This document shows positions 16,860-25,833 of a DNA stretch of 34,357 bases, piece by piece. A model generated the notes under the pieces. It worked only from the letters and a program-made list of their open reading frames with translations. It was not told the origin of the DNA and did not search any database. How positions within the stretch are numbered: position 1 is the stretch's first letter; each line of letters opens with the position of its first letter. Position numbers and translations under genes: made by a program. Origin of the DNA: Candidatus Indicimonas acetifermentans (GTDB taxonomy: Bacteria > Gemmatimonadota > Gemmatimonadetes > Palauibacterales > KS3-K002); assembly GCA_947581815.1 (NCBI GenBank), contig CANPVX010000008.1, positions 1 through 34,357 of the forward strand, given 5' to 3'.

Positions 16860-18158
16860 TTATCCATGCGCCGCGACTTTCGCGAGCGCGGCATCCGCGA
16901 CTTCCAACGTGAGTTCAATATCGGCATCGCTGTGCGCCGTTGACAGGAAGCAAGCCTCGAACTGCGAGGGCGGTAGGAAGACGCCGCCCTCGAGGCATTC
17001 CCGGTGAAATCGGCCGAACAGCTCGCGATCCGCGCCCTCTGCCTCTCGAAAGTTCGTGACGGGTCCCTCGCGGAAGAAGACGCCCCACATCGATCCCACG
17101 ACGGCGCCCGTCGCGGGAACGCCGTGGCGTTCAGCCGCCGCCAAGATGCCATCGACCAAACGCCTTCCGCGCTCCTCCAAGTCGGCGAACGGGTCGTCGC
17201 GCTCCAAGATTTCGAGTTGTGCCAGCCCTGCCGCCATCGCGACGGGGTTCCCCGAGAGCGTCCCGGCTTGATACACATCTCCTTCCGGCGCTACACGCGA
17301 CATAATCTCCCGAGGGGCGCCGTACGCCCCGACCGGGAGGCCACCACCGATCACCTTGCCCAGCGTCGTGATGTCGGGGCGGACCGAGTAGCGCGTCTGG
17401 GCGCCGCCCAATGCCACCCTGAACCCCGTCATCACTTCGTCGAAGATCAAGAGCGCGCCATGGGCTCGAGTCTCTTCCCTCAAACACTCCAGAAAACCGG
17501 GTCGTGGAAGGATCAACCCTGAGTTTCCCACGACCGGCTCGACGATCACCGCAGCAATCCGCTCGCCGTGCTTCGCGAACGCTTCCTTCGCCGCATCCCT
17601 GTCATTGAAGTCGACCGTGACCGTCAACTCCGTGATCCGTTCGGGCACTCCCGGAGACGCCGGGAGGCCGAAAGTGGCGAGACCGGATCCCGCTTTGGCA
17701 AGGAAGGCGTCGGCGTGCCCGTGGTAACAGCCCTCGAACTTAAGGATCAGGTCGCGCCGCGTAACCGCCCGTGCCAGGCGCACGGCCGACATGGTCGCCT
17801 CGGTACCGCTGTTGACGCAGCGGACCATCTCGACGGATGGGACGAGCGCCGTCACCTTCTCAGCGAGCTCGATCTCGAGCACGGTGGACGTCCCGAAGTG
17901 GATCCCTCTCTCGAGGGCACTTCCGGCGGCGCGGATAACTTGCGGGTGGGCGTGACCCAAGATCAAGGGGCCAAAGGAAAGGACATAGTCGATGAACTCA
18001 CGCCCGTCTACATCGCGGATGCGCGAGCCTTCGCCCCGATCGGTGAAGAACGGCTGCCCTCCCACCGCTCCGAAGGCGCGGACGGGAGAGTTCACGCCGC
18101 CTGGAAGCAGCTGCCGAGCGCGGTCGAACAGCCGTCGGGAATTCTCGCCGCGACTCAC
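16860..18158 (-). CDS. hemL: Glutamate-1-semialdehyde 2,1-aminomutase
   Basis: HemL is a PLP enzyme that converts glutamate-1-semialdehyde to 5-aminolevulinate in C5-pathway haem synthesis. The 432-residue product shows LLPGGVNSPVRAF, RCVNSGTEATMSAVRLAR, FEGCYHGHAD, LIFDEVMTGFR and the PLP lysine in TTLGKVIGGGLPVGAYG (K268). The GTG at 18158 overlaps the rimO stop by 4 bp (GTGA). A 79-bp gap with a hairpin separates it from ispG. No hemA is present in the window. Length and all motifs are normal. Confidence 0.97.
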   Translation of the reverse strand: MSRGENSRRLFDRARQLLPGGVNSPVRAFGAVGGQPFFTDRGEGSRIRDVDGREFIDYVLSFGPLILGHAHPQVIRAAGSALERGIHFGTSTVLEIELAEKVTALVPSVEMVRCVNSGTEATMSAVRLARAVTRRDLILKFEGCYHGHADAFLAKAGSGLATFGLPASPGVPERITELTVTVDFNDRDAAKEAFAKHGERIAAVIVEPVVGNSGLILPRPGFLECLREETRAHGALLIFDEVMTGFRVALGGAQTRYSVRPDITTLGKVIGGGLPVGAYGAPREIMSRVAPEGDVYQAGTLSGNPVAMAAGLAQLEILERDDPFADLEERGRRLVDGILAAAERHGVPATGAVVGSMWGVFFREGPVTNFREAEGADRELFGRFHRECLEGGVFLPPSQFEACFLSTAHSDADIELTLEVADAALAKVAAHG

Positions 18159-19555
18159 CGACCCCAGGCGCTTTGAAGGTCGAGCGTGGCGAGCTCGTCT
18201 CGCTCGAAAGCGGCCGGCGCGCGCCGGATGATCGAGCGCGCGGTCGCCCAGAGGTCGGCGTCATCGGCGGTCGTGACCGTGGCCCGAACGAAGTCACCCG
18301 GCGCCACTTCGATGGCCGGCGCGGTGGCGGTTTTGACATAGGTCACACCATCGATGTCCAGCGCCTGCCCGCGCCGCCGCGCCTCGATGGGCGCCTCGCC
18401 GCCCGCCTCGCTCTCCATCTTGTCGATGAGCAGCTCGAGCTCGCGGCCGATGAAAGCCTGATTAGCCGCGGCGACGATCCCTCGCTGCTGCTCGCTCACC
18501 AGCGCCAACCGCTCCATCTTCACAGTCTCGGGCACCTGATCCGGCATCTCGGCACCCGGCGTTCCCGGCTGGGGCGAGTAGGCGAACGCGCCCAGGTGGT
18601 CGAATCGCACGTCGCCGATGAAATCGAGTAGCGCCTCAAAATCATCTTCGGTCTCGCCTGGAAACCCCACCACCAAGGTCGTACGCAGTGTAAGGTCGGG
18701 TATCTCCGACCTGAGCCAGGAGATCTTCTCACGCAGCCGATCGGCCCGCTCCGGGCGGCGCATCCGCTCAAGCATGCTGTCGCTTGCGTGCTGAATCGGC
18801 ATGTCGATGTAAGGAAGGATCCTCTCCTCGCCCGCGATCAGCTCGATCAACGGCGCGCGCAGCCCGGCCGAGTAGATGTAGAGGAGGCGAAACCAAGGGA
18901 TATCGGTCCGTCTCAGCAACCGCTCGAGGAGATCGTGAAGGCTGATCTTCTCATCGAGGTCGCGGCCGTAGTGCGCGAGGTCCTGAGCTACCAGGTTGAG
19001 CTCGACGACACCTCTGGCCTCGAGGGCTCGCGCCTCTTGAACGAGGTGCTCGGCCTCGAACGATCGGTGGCGTCCGCGCCACAAAGGGATGGCGCAGAAG
19101 GCGCACTTATGGTCGCACCCTTCGCTGACCTTCAGGTATGCCGAGTGTCGCAACCCACCGACCCGCAGGCGCCCCCCGGGATGCTCGTCCAGGCGCTTGT
19201 CGAGCAAGCCGCGCACCATGAGTTCTGGTACTAGATCCGGCAAATCGCGCAAGCCGAGGAACAGATCGACTTCGGGCAGCGAGCGAGCGAGCTCGTCGCG
19301 ATAGCGTTCTACGAGACAGCCGACCGCAACCAGAGCCCGTACCGAGCCGGTGTCCTTGAGGCGGGCGGCCGCGAGAAGGGTCTCGATGGACTCTTCCTTC
19401 GCGGCGTCAATGAAAGCGCAGGTATTGACGAGGATGATTTCGGCGTTCGCGGGATTGCTCACGAACTGAGCGCCGTGTTCCACCAGGGTACCTACGATAC
19501 GCTCGGAGTCGACGGTATTCTTGTCGCATCCGAGCGTGATGAGGCAGAATCTCAC
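18155..19555 (-). CDS. rimO: Ribosomal protein uS12 methylthiotransferase RimO
   Basis: RimO is a radical-SAM enzyme that methylthiolates a conserved aspartate of ribosomal protein uS12. The 466-residue product opens with the UPF0004 domain (ITLGCDKNTVDSERI, VNTCAFIDAAKEESI, VAVGCLVERY; cysteines 10, 46, 80 for the auxiliary cluster), followed by the radical-SAM CDHKCAFCAIP (C147, C151, C154), and ends in a TRAM domain (about 395-455). The N-terminal signature and the lack of a second UPF0004-type variation distinguish it from MiaB. The start is a GTG at 19555 that overlaps the lolA stop by 4 bp; a frame running back to 19714 only adds an unconserved Arg/Ser-rich leader inside lolA. Confidence 0.95.
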   Translation of the reverse strand: MRFCLITLGCDKNTVDSERIVGTLVEHGAQFVSNPANAEIILVNTCAFIDAAKEESIETLLAAARLKDTGSVRALVAVGCLVERYRDELARSLPEVDLFLGLRDLPDLVPELMVRGLLDKRLDEHPGGRLRVGGLRHSAYLKVSEGCDHKCAFCAIPLWRGRHRSFEAEHLVQEARALEARGVVELNLVAQDLAHYGRDLDEKISLHDLLERLLRRTDIPWFRLLYIYSAGLRAPLIELIAGEERILPYIDMPIQHASDSMLERMRRPERADRLREKISWLRSEIPDLTLRTTLVVGFPGETEDDFEALLDFIGDVRFDHLGAFAYSPQPGTPGAEMPDQVPETVKMERLALVSEQQRGIVAAANQAFIGRELELLIDKMESEAGGEAPIEARRRGQALDIDGVTYVKTATAPAIEVAPGDFVRATVTTADDADLWATARSIIRRAPAAFERDELATLDLQSAWGR

Positions 19556-20202
19556 CTCGAGAAGACGTCGACGCCCTGCGGCGGAGAGAATCTGAAGAGG
19601 CTGTCGGGAAGCTCGATCCCCACTCTCAACTTGATCAGCGTCATTGTGCGAATCGTCTCGTTCTCTTCGTAGACTTCGAACTTGCGAACGAGATAATCGC
19701 CGGAATCGATCCAAACGCGTACGAGCGTATAGGGGGCCGTGAACTTTGGAACCAACGAAAGCAGGTGTGCCGGTCGTTCGCCCACGGCATCCATCCCCAC
19801 ATAGGTGGCGACGTACCGTTGCTGTGGGTTCATCACGAATTGACCGCCGAGTCCGGGGCTGTTGGCACCATGTTGGATGGTCGTTCGAATGACTTGATCA
19901 GGTTGGGCGCTCGGATAGTACATCCAGAAGAACTCGCCGTCGGCAACGACGATATCCCCCTTAGGATCCTCGAATTCCATCAGAAAGTAGTTGGGCTTCT
20001 TTTGATAGACGTGGCCCCGCCCTTCCTTCTCACGCTCGAACGCTCGGAGATCGATCTTTTGAACGAACTCCGCTTCCAGGGTGGTCATTTCGCGATAGGC
20101 CTCAGCCGCCCTAGCGAGGATCGTGTTTGCGCGCTCGTCCGAAGCCGGCCCCTGAAGGCTCAGAGTCGTTGCAAGCAACACCGGCAGAGTTAGTCCGCTC
20201 AT
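19552..20202 (-). CDS. lolA: Outer-membrane lipoprotein carrier protein LolA
   Basis: LolA carries lipoproteins through the periplasm from LolCDE to the outer membrane. The 216-residue product has a short hydrophobic N-terminus (SGLTLPVLLATTLSLQ) resembling a signal peptide, then the LolA beta-barrel half: AYREMTTLEAEFVQ, GRGHVYQKKPNYFLMEFEDP, IVVADGEFFWMYYP and VWIDSGDYLVRKFEVYEENE. The ATG at 20202 lies 27 bp after the ftsK stop, with only modest ribosome-binding signal. The signal-peptide n-region lacks a basic residue, which is weak. Presence of LolA supports a diderm host; LolB was not seen. Confidence 0.92.
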   Translation of the reverse strand: MSGLTLPVLLATTLSLQGPASDERANTILARAAEAYREMTTLEAEFVQKIDLRAFEREKEGRGHVYQKKPNYFLMEFEDPKGDIVVADGEFFWMYYPSAQPDQVIRTTIQHGANSPGLGGQFVMNPQQRYVATYVGMDAVGERPAHLLSLVPKFTAPYTLVRVWIDSGDYLVRKFEVYEENETIRTMTLIKLRVGIELPDSLFRFSPPQGVDVFSR

Positions 20203-20229
20203 CTTCGTAGATCCTGAGTCCAGCGCTGG

Positions 20230-22527
20230 CTAACGATCCGCACAAATACGGTCCACGTCTTCAAGTGTAACCAATATTTCCCTGGGTTTCGACCCCTCGG
20301 GCGGCCCAACGATCCCTGCGGCATGAAGCTGATCAACGATCCGCGCGGCCCGGCCGTAGCCGATCTTGAGGCGTCGCTGGAGAAGGCTGGTCGAGCCTTG
20401 CTGGTTCTGAATCACGAGCTCCGCTGCCTGGCGGAAGAGGGGGTCGCTCTCCTCGAGCACTTCCCTAACCGTGCTTCTGTCGGCCTCCTCCAACTCGCGC
20501 TCTCGAACCGATTCCAGGATGTCTTCCTCTTCCCCAGTCGGGACGGGTTGCTCGGCGGCGATACGATACCATTCCATCAACCGCTCGGTGTCCTCGGTGG
20601 AGACGAACGTACCCTGGATGCGTACCGGCTCGGACTCTCCCGGCGGCAAGAAGAGCATATCGCCGTTACCGAGCAACGTATCGGCGCCGTTCTGATCTAT
20701 GATCGTGCGGCTATCAACCTTGGAGGCGACGCGGAACGCGATGCGACAGGAGAAGTTCGCTTTGATCAAACCCGTGATCACGTTCACGGAGGGGCGTTGA
20801 GTCGCCACGACAAGGTGGATCCCGGTCGCCCTGGCCTTCTGAGCCAAGAAAGCCAGTGGCCGCTCCACTTCTGCCTGAACGGTCATCATCAAGTCGGCAA
20901 GCTCGTCGATGATGAGGACTATGTACGGCAGCGGCTCGGGCTCTTCTATCGCTTCCAGCAGATCGGAGCCCGGGGGACGAACTGTAGCTCCTTTGGTGAC
21001 GCGCCTGTTGAATTCGGCGACGTTGCGACATCCGTTGGCCCCCAGCCAGGCGTAGCGGCGCTCCATCTCGTAGACCAGCCACTTGAGCACCGATGCGGCA
21101 TCGGAGTTGTCAGTGACTACCGTGTGGCGCAGGTGCGGCAAGACGTTGTAGCCGGCCAGCTCCACCATCTTCGGATCGACGAGCAGTAGGCGCAGCCGAT
21201 CCGGAGTGTAGCGATAGATCAAGCTGGTGATGATGGCGTTGATGCAGACCGATTTTCCCGAGCCGGTGACGCCAGCGATCAAGAGGTGCGGCATGCTGGT
21301 CAGGTCTGATACGTACGGCTGCCCCGTCACGTCCTCGCCTAAGGCCAGCGGAAGCTCGGCTCGATTGTTACGGTATGCGCTAGACTCGAGCAGCTCTCGC
21401 AAGTAGACGGTCTTACGCTCCGGGTTCGGAACCTCTACTCCGACGGCACCTTTGCCCGGGATCGGCGCGATGATCCGCACCGACGGTGCCTTCAGCGCTA
21501 GAGCGAGGTCGTCCGCCAGGGCCGCGATGCGGCCGACCTTCACACCGGAAGCAGGGACGACTTCGAACTGGGTGACGACTGGGCCCGTTGTGCGACCGCC
21601 GATCCGGCCTTCAACGCGGAACGTTCGGAGCTTGTCGACGAGCACCTTACCCAGCGCGTCGAGCTTCTCTTCGCTGACCGAGAATTCCTGTTCGGGCGCC
21701 GGCGAGAGGAGCTCGAGCGGAGGCAGTTCGGACGCATCCGGGTCGCCGGGGTCCGGCAGCACGGCGGCGGTCTCAGATTTGATCCGCCGGGCGCCGTTCG
21801 ATTGACGGCGCTCGGGCGGTGGTTCGGCCTCCGGCCCGGCCGTCTCCGTCTCTTGCTGGGATTCCGACCAAGCGAATGTGGGCCGCCGCGGACGCTGCGT
21901 CTGGCGCTCGACGAACCGGCTCCAGGCAGCCCTCAGCGTCTTGCCGGCGCGCATGAGCCACCGGCCAGCTTTGTTCATCGCGCGGGCGAGCGCAGATAGC
22001 CCGTCACGCACCGCTCCGCCAGCCTTCGCCAGGCGCTCGAGCCCGAGCGTGCCGACGACCGACGTGGCAAGCAGTGCCGCCAGGATGAGGGCGCTACCCA
22101 ACCACCCCACGCTGGCGGCGATCGCGCTCGCAGTCCACGCTCCGTAGCTCCCGACCCAGCGGAGGGACGCCCCACCCGTGGGCAGGCCGAGCGATCCGAT
22201 AAGCGCTGGGAAGATGAGGACCAGGGCTGCGAGGAGGGTCGAGATGCGCACGACCCGGGTCCGCTCAAGAAAACCGAAGCTGAGGAGTGACCAGAAGAGC
22301 AGAAGTATCGGGATGAGGATGGCGACGGGACCGAACGTGCCCAGGAGAGCCTCTGCTGTTAGAGCGCCCAGTGGCCCGACTATGTTGTCGGACGGAAAGA
22401 GTCCGTCTGGTCGCGCTCCGGCCAAGCCAACGGGTAGGAAGCTCAAAATCGCGAACAGTCCTACGACGGCCAGTCCGATACCGATCAGGACTCGCTGGGT
22501 CCGATCATCTCCCCGCACCCCCATCAC
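20230..22527 (-). CDS. ftsK: DNA translocase FtsK/SpoIIIE
   Basis: FtsK pumps chromosomal DNA at the division septum. The 765-residue product has about four to five N-terminal membrane spans (12-165), a basic and Pro/Glu-rich linker (170-285), the alpha domain, the beta motor domain with Walker A GVTGSGKS (419-426), LLLVDPKMVEL, PYIVLIIDELADLM (Walker B) and HLVVATQRPSVNVITG, and a C-terminal gamma winged helix (about 700-765, STSLLQRRLKIGYGRAARIVD) that reads KOPS-like sites. The linker is short relative to the E. coli protein. AGGAGG at 22534-22539 lies 6 nt before GTG 22527 and 9 nt before an in-frame ATG at 22524, so either may be used. Confidence 0.97.
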   Translation of the reverse strand: MMGVRGDDRTQRVLIGIGLAVVGLFAILSFLPVGLAGARPDGLFPSDNIVGPLGALTAEALLGTFGPVAILIPILLLFWSLLSFGFLERTRVVRISTLLAALVLIFPALIGSLGLPTGGASLRWVGSYGAWTASAIAASVGWLGSALILAALLATSVVGTLGLERLAKAGGAVRDGLSALARAMNKAGRWLMRAGKTLRAAWSRFVERQTQRPRRPTFAWSESQQETETAGPEAEPPPERRQSNGARRIKSETAAVLPDPGDPDASELPPLELLSPAPEQEFSVSEEKLDALGKVLVDKLRTFRVEGRIGGRTTGPVVTQFEVVPASGVKVGRIAALADDLALALKAPSVRIIAPIPGKGAVGVEVPNPERKTVYLRELLESSAYRNNRAELPLALGEDVTGQPYVSDLTSMPHLLIAGVTGSGKSVCINAIITSLIYRYTPDRLRLLLVDPKMVELAGYNVLPHLRHTVVTDNSDAASVLKWLVYEMERRYAWLGANGCRNVAEFNRRVTKGATVRPPGSDLLEAIEEPEPLPYIVLIIDELADLMMTVQAEVERPLAFLAQKARATGIHLVVATQRPSVNVITGLIKANFSCRIAFRVASKVDSRTIIDQNGADTLLGNGDMLFLPPGESEPVRIQGTFVSTEDTERLMEWYRIAAEQPVPTGEEEDILESVRERELEEADRSTVREVLEESDPLFRQAAELVIQNQQGSTSLLQRRLKIGYGRAARIVDQLHAAGIVGPPEGSKPREILVTLEDVDRICADR

Positions 22528-22533
22528 TCATCT

Positions 22534-22539
22534 CCTCCT
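22534..22539 (-). promoter_or_regulatory. Consensus Shine-Dalgarno of ftsK
   Basis: AGGAGG sits in the 16-bp gap between comB and ftsK and serves GTG 22527 or ATG 22524. Confidence 0.8.
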
Positions 22540-22543
22540 AAAA

Positions 22544-23311
22544 CTATTTCCTTTTCACGCCATCCGCGGTTTGTTCCGCGAGCTCGAGCCGCGTGATCTG
22601 ACTATCCCGCAGAATAGGCACTTCCAAAATAGAGTCTACCTTCGCGCAGAGGGCGAGATCTTCGCCCAGCCCCACTCGCTCGAGCGCTTGCCCTGCGGCC
22701 GTATCGCGCAAGAAATCGACGCTGACGGTTCCTTGTTGCCGGGCCAAAGCGAGAGCGGCGATGGCGCCATCACCCAGCTCGGGCGCGCCGGCTCGCTTGC
22801 TCCGTTTCTTCAGGCATCTCTCGATCAGCATCCCCGCACAGAGAGCATCGTCCACGCTCACTCTCCCATCGAGGCCAGCGCAAACGATGAGCGGATCACG
22901 CTCGGCCCGCGACAGCTCTCGCGCTACCGCCCTCAGGTTGACGAAAGCGCCTATGAACACTGGACTGGCGCCCGACAGCAACTTCAGCGCGCGGGTCCCA
23001 TTCGTTGTCGTCATCACTATGGTCCGCTGGCGGATCACGCCTGCCGTGAACTCCGACGGGGAATTCCCAAGGTCGAAGCCTTCTATCCGCACGCCCTGGC
23101 GCTCGCCGCAGAGGAGGACGTTATCGCGCCCGATCGAATTGCCGATCCGGAGCGCTTCCTCTATGGAAGCTGCGGGGACGACGGCCCGAGCGCCGTTATG
23201 TATCGCCGTCGTCATAGTCGTCGAGGCCCGCAGCACGTCGATGAGTACGCCCGGACGATCTTGAGCGCTAAACTGCTCGAGTTCCGATATCGTCCACACT
23301 ACGTCGATCAT
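22544..23311 (-). CDS. comB: 2-Phosphosulfolactate phosphatase family protein (ComB)
   Basis: ComB dephosphorylates 2-phosphosulfolactate to sulfolactate, a step known from coenzyme M synthesis; bacterial homologues also occur where sulfolactate is made for other uses. The 255-residue product shows VLIDVLRASTTMTTA (metal-binding Asp in a D-x-L-R-A-S-T motif), LCGERQGVRIEGFDLGNSP, TIVMTTTNGTRAL and VCAGLDGRVSVDDALCAGML, all features of this family. The ATG overlaps the accC stop by one base (TAATG). It lies between accC and ftsK with no other coenzyme M or sulfolactate gene nearby, so the exact substrate is unproved. Confidence 0.88.
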   Translation of the reverse strand: MIDVVWTISELEQFSAQDRPGVLIDVLRASTTMTTAIHNGARAVVPAASIEEALRIGNSIGRDNVLLCGERQGVRIEGFDLGNSPSEFTAGVIRQRTIVMTTTNGTRALKLLSGASPVFIGAFVNLRAVARELSRAERDPLIVCAGLDGRVSVDDALCAGMLIERCLKKRSKRAGAPELGDGAIAALALARQQGTVSVDFLRDTAAGQALERVGLGEDLALCAKVDSILEVPILRDSQITRLELAEQTADGVKRK

Positions 23312-24675
23312 TATCGGCTGCTGGCGCCGGTCAGTTCCGCGGCGCGGTTTCGCTCCAAGAAGGCCGTGTCCACTTCACCGGACCGGAAGTCCGGATGGTC
23401 GAGGACGCCCGCCAGGAACGGAATGGTGGTATGCACGCCCTCGAGGACGAACATGTCCAGAGCCAGGCGCGCCCGCTCGATAGCTGCATCGCGCGTGTTG
23501 GCCCGCACGATCAGCTTGGCCAGCAGCGAGTCGTAGTACGGCGGCACCGTATAGCCTGCATAAACGTGCGTATCGACACGCACTCCAGGGCCACCCGGCG
23601 GGTGAAAGGCCGAGATCAAACCCGGCGATGGCTTGAAATCTTCCTCCGGGTCCTCGGCGTTGATACGGCACTCGATGGTGTGACCCCGCAGCTTGAGCCC
23701 AGCCGGAATCGAAAGCGGCTCGCCGGCGGCGACTCGAATCTGTTCCTGCACGAGATCGAAGCCGGTTGCCTCCTCAGTGACCGGATGCTCGACCTGAATT
23801 CGAGTGTTCATCTCAAGAAAATAGAACCTGCCGTCGCGATCGAGGAGGAACTCCATTGTGCCGGCGCCCACGTAACCAATGGCCTCGGCCCCCTTCACAG
23901 CGGCGGCGCCCATCTGCTCGCGTAGCTCCTGATCGAGCGCCGGGCTCGGAGCTTCTTCAATGAGTTTCTGATGTCGACGCTGCAGCGAGCAGTCGCGCTC
24001 CCCGAGGTGGATGATGCTCCCCTGAGTATCGCCCATGATCTGAAACTCGACGTGGCGGGCGTTCTCCAGCAGCTTCTCGACATAGAGCGATCCATTATTG
24101 AAGGAGGCCTCGGCTTCGATCCTGGCCGTATTGAACTGCGCCTCGAAGTCCTCCGGGGATCGCACCTTCCTCATCCCCTTCCCCCCGCCGCCCGCCGCGG
24201 CCTTGATCATGACGGGGAACCCGATCTGCTTGGCCGCTCTAGCGGCCTTCTGCGTATCGGTTTGAGCTTCTTCGGTGCCAGGGATCACCGGGACGCCCAC
24301 GCCGGCCATCACCTGCCGTGCGGCAACCTTGTCACCCATTTGCCGGATCTGCGCGGCGGTCGGACCGATGAACAGGAAATCGGAGTTCGCCACGATCTCC
24401 GAGAACTCCGCGTCCTCCGCCAGAAAGCCGTAGCCGGGGTGGATCGCTTCGGCGCCGGCGATCTCGGCCGCCGCGATGATGCGGGGGATGTTGAGGTAGC
24501 TATCTCGGGCCGGCGCCGGACCGATGCACACGGCTTCGTCCGCGAAACGAACGTGCAGCGAATCGAGATCCGCTTCCGAGTGAACGGCCACGGTCTCGAT
24601 GCCGAGCTCCCGACAGGCTCGGATGACCCGAAGAGCGATCTCCCCGCGGTTAGCGATCAGCACTTTCTGGAGCAA
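23311..24675 (-). CDS. accC: Biotin carboxylase subunit of acetyl-CoA carboxylase
   Basis: AccC carboxylates biotin on AccB with ATP and bicarbonate, the first half-reaction of malonyl-CoA synthesis. The 454-residue product shows [17 protein letters not shown] (N-terminal), HPGYGFLAE, the ATP-grasp glycine loop [12 protein letters not shown] (161-171), HVEFQIMGD and the active-site [14 protein letters not shown] with E288, N290 and R292 at the same positions as in E. coli. The start is TTG at 24675; GAGGAA at 24683-24688 has a 7-nt spacer and the residues fit the family's N-terminus. It follows accB after 50 bp. AccA and AccD are not in the window. Confidence 0.97.
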   Translation of the reverse strand: MLQKVLIANRGEIALRVIRACRELGIETVAVHSEADLDSLHVRFADEAVCIGPAPARDSYLNIPRIIAAAEIAGAEAIHPGYGFLAEDAEFSEIVANSDFLFIGPTAAQIRQMGDKVAARQVMAGVGVPVIPGTEEAQTDTQKAARAAKQIGFPVMIKAAAGGGGKGMRKVRSPEDFEAQFNTARIEAEASFNNGSLYVEKLLENARHVEFQIMGDTQGSIIHLGERDCSLQRRHQKLIEEAPSPALDQELREQMGAAAVKGAEAIGYVGAGTMEFLLDRDGRFYFLEMNTRIQVEHPVTEEATGFDLVQEQIRVAAGEPLSIPAGLKLRGHTIECRINAEDPEEDFKPSPGLISAFHPPGGPGVRVDTHVYAGYTVPPYYDSLLAKLIVRANTRDAAIERARLALDMFVLEGVHTTIPFLAGVLDHPDFRSGEVDTAFLERNRAAELTGASSR

Positions 24676-24725
24676 GACGCTGTTCCTCGCTGGAGCTATT
24701 AGGGAGGCAGGGGTCAGCGGGCCGA

Positions 24726-25208
24726 TCAGTCGGGCAGGATGCGGAACAGAATCTGGCCGTACTCGACCGGTTCGGCGTTGTCCACGCAGACTTCCTTGAT
24801 CGCCCCGTCCGTCTCCGCCTCCAACTCGTTCATCAGCTTCATCGCCTCTAGGATGCAGAGCGTTTGGCCTTTGCTCACGTGATCGCCTATTTGCACGTAA
24901 GGATCGGCATCCGGTGCGGGGGCGCGATAGAAGGTTCCGACCATAGGCGAGACTACTTCGGTCAAATTGGTGTCGACCGCAGCGTCCGGGGCGGCCGGCG
25001 CATTAGACGCCGAATTAGTCAATGAACCGGCGGTATTCGTCCCGGCGCTTGTGCCACCGAGCGCGGCGAGGTTTACCGTCTCCCCACCGATGACGGCCGG
25101 ATTCTTCGAGATCCGTATCTTCGTCCCCCAGCGAGAGATCTCCAGCGTGTCTATATCGCTGGACTCGACCGTCTCGATGAGACGCTTGACAAACGCTAGA
25201 TCAATCAT
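24726..25208 (-). CDS. accB: Biotin carboxyl carrier protein of acetyl-CoA carboxylase
   Basis: AccB carries the biotin for AccC and the carboxyltransferase. The 160-residue product has an N-terminal [19 protein letters not shown] helix and short strand, an Ala/Gly/Thr/Pro-rich linker (about 40-85) and the biotinyl domain with [20 protein letters not shown], the thumb, and [11 protein letters not shown], in which K124 is biotinylated. The ATG at 25208 overlaps the efp TGA stop by one base (TGATG). A frame extending back to 25439 adds an unconserved Arg/Gly-rich leader antisense-like in composition and was not used. The efp-accB-accC order is common in bacteria. Confidence 0.97.
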   Translation of the reverse strand: MIDLAFVKRLIETVESSDIDTLEISRWGTKIRISKNPAVIGGETVNLAALGGTSAGTNTAGSLTNSASNAPAAPDAAVDTNLTEVVSPMVGTFYRAPAPDADPYVQIGDHVSKGQTLCILEAMKLMNELEAETDGAIKEVCVDNAEPVEYGQILFRILPD

Positions 25209-25771
25209 CAGCTGACGCGCTCCAGGTACTTGTTCTCGCGTCGATCGACTTTGATCACATCGCCGGTCTCGACGAAAAGGGGGACGTGCACGACTGCCCC
25301 CGTCTCGAGCTTCGCTGGTTTGGTTCCTCCCTGCGCGGTATCCCCTCGCACTCCCGGATCCGTTTCCGCTACCTCCAGTTCGACGAAGAAGGGCAGCTCG
25401 ACCGAGATGGGTTGTTCTCCACGCACCATGGCCTCGCAAATCATGTTCTCTTTCAGATACTCCAGTTGCTCGGCTCCGATGGTAGCGGCCGGCAACGGGA
25501 TCTGCTCGTACGTCTCTTGGTCCATAAAATAATAGAACTGCCCGTCGTTGTAACTGTACTGAACGGGCCGCCGCACAAGTCGCACCTCATCGACCTTCTC
25601 ACCGGATCGGAACGTCTTTTCGACAACCGCCCCCGTTAGGACATTCTTTAGCTTCGTGCGAACGAACGCCCCACCCTTGCCGGGTTTAACGTGCTGAAAA
25701 TAGGCGATGGAGTAGAGCACGCTATTGAGCTCGATCACCATGCCGTTTCGAAAATCCGCCGTCGTCGCCAT
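25208..25771 (-). CDS. efp: Elongation factor P
   Basis: EF-P rescues ribosomes stalled at polyproline. The 187-residue product opens with MATTADFRNGMVIELN, the conserved N-terminus, and has the tip loop HVKPGKGGAFVRTKLKN, with K32 at the position of the modified residue in lysine-type EF-P, then VRLVRRPVQYSYNDGQFYYFMDQETYEQI and the C-terminal OB domains (VELEVAETDPGVRGDTA). The start is ATG at 25771; a frame from 25813 adds 14 unconserved residues. No EF-P lysine-modifying gene (epmA/epmB or other) was found in the window. The spacing of GAAGGA to the ATG is short. Confidence 0.96.
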   Translation of the reverse strand: MATTADFRNGMVIELNSVLYSIAYFQHVKPGKGGAFVRTKLKNVLTGAVVEKTFRSGEKVDEVRLVRRPVQYSYNDGQFYYFMDQETYEQIPLPAATIGAEQLEYLKENMICEAMVRGEQPISVELPFFVELEVAETDPGVRGDTAQGGTKPAKLETGAVVHVPLFVETGDVIKVDRRENKYLERVS

Positions 25772-25833
25772 TCCTTCGATCGATCTATTCCCTGAGCCTG
25801 GGCTGCGGTTCAACGCCGCAACCGCGCCCTTAT

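Noticed and set aside
19556-19714. N-terminal extension of RimO
   Set aside because: The extra residues are unconserved, Arg/Ser-rich and lie inside lolA, while the GTGA overlap at 19555 gives a family-like start.
22178-23536. 452-codon plus-strand open frame opposite ftsK, comB and accC
   Set aside because: It spans three real genes on the other strand, is rich in Arg/Ser/Pro and shows no domain.
25209-25439. N-terminal extension of AccB
   Set aside because: It lies wholly inside efp and is low complexity; the TGATG junction at 25208 gives the conserved AccB start.
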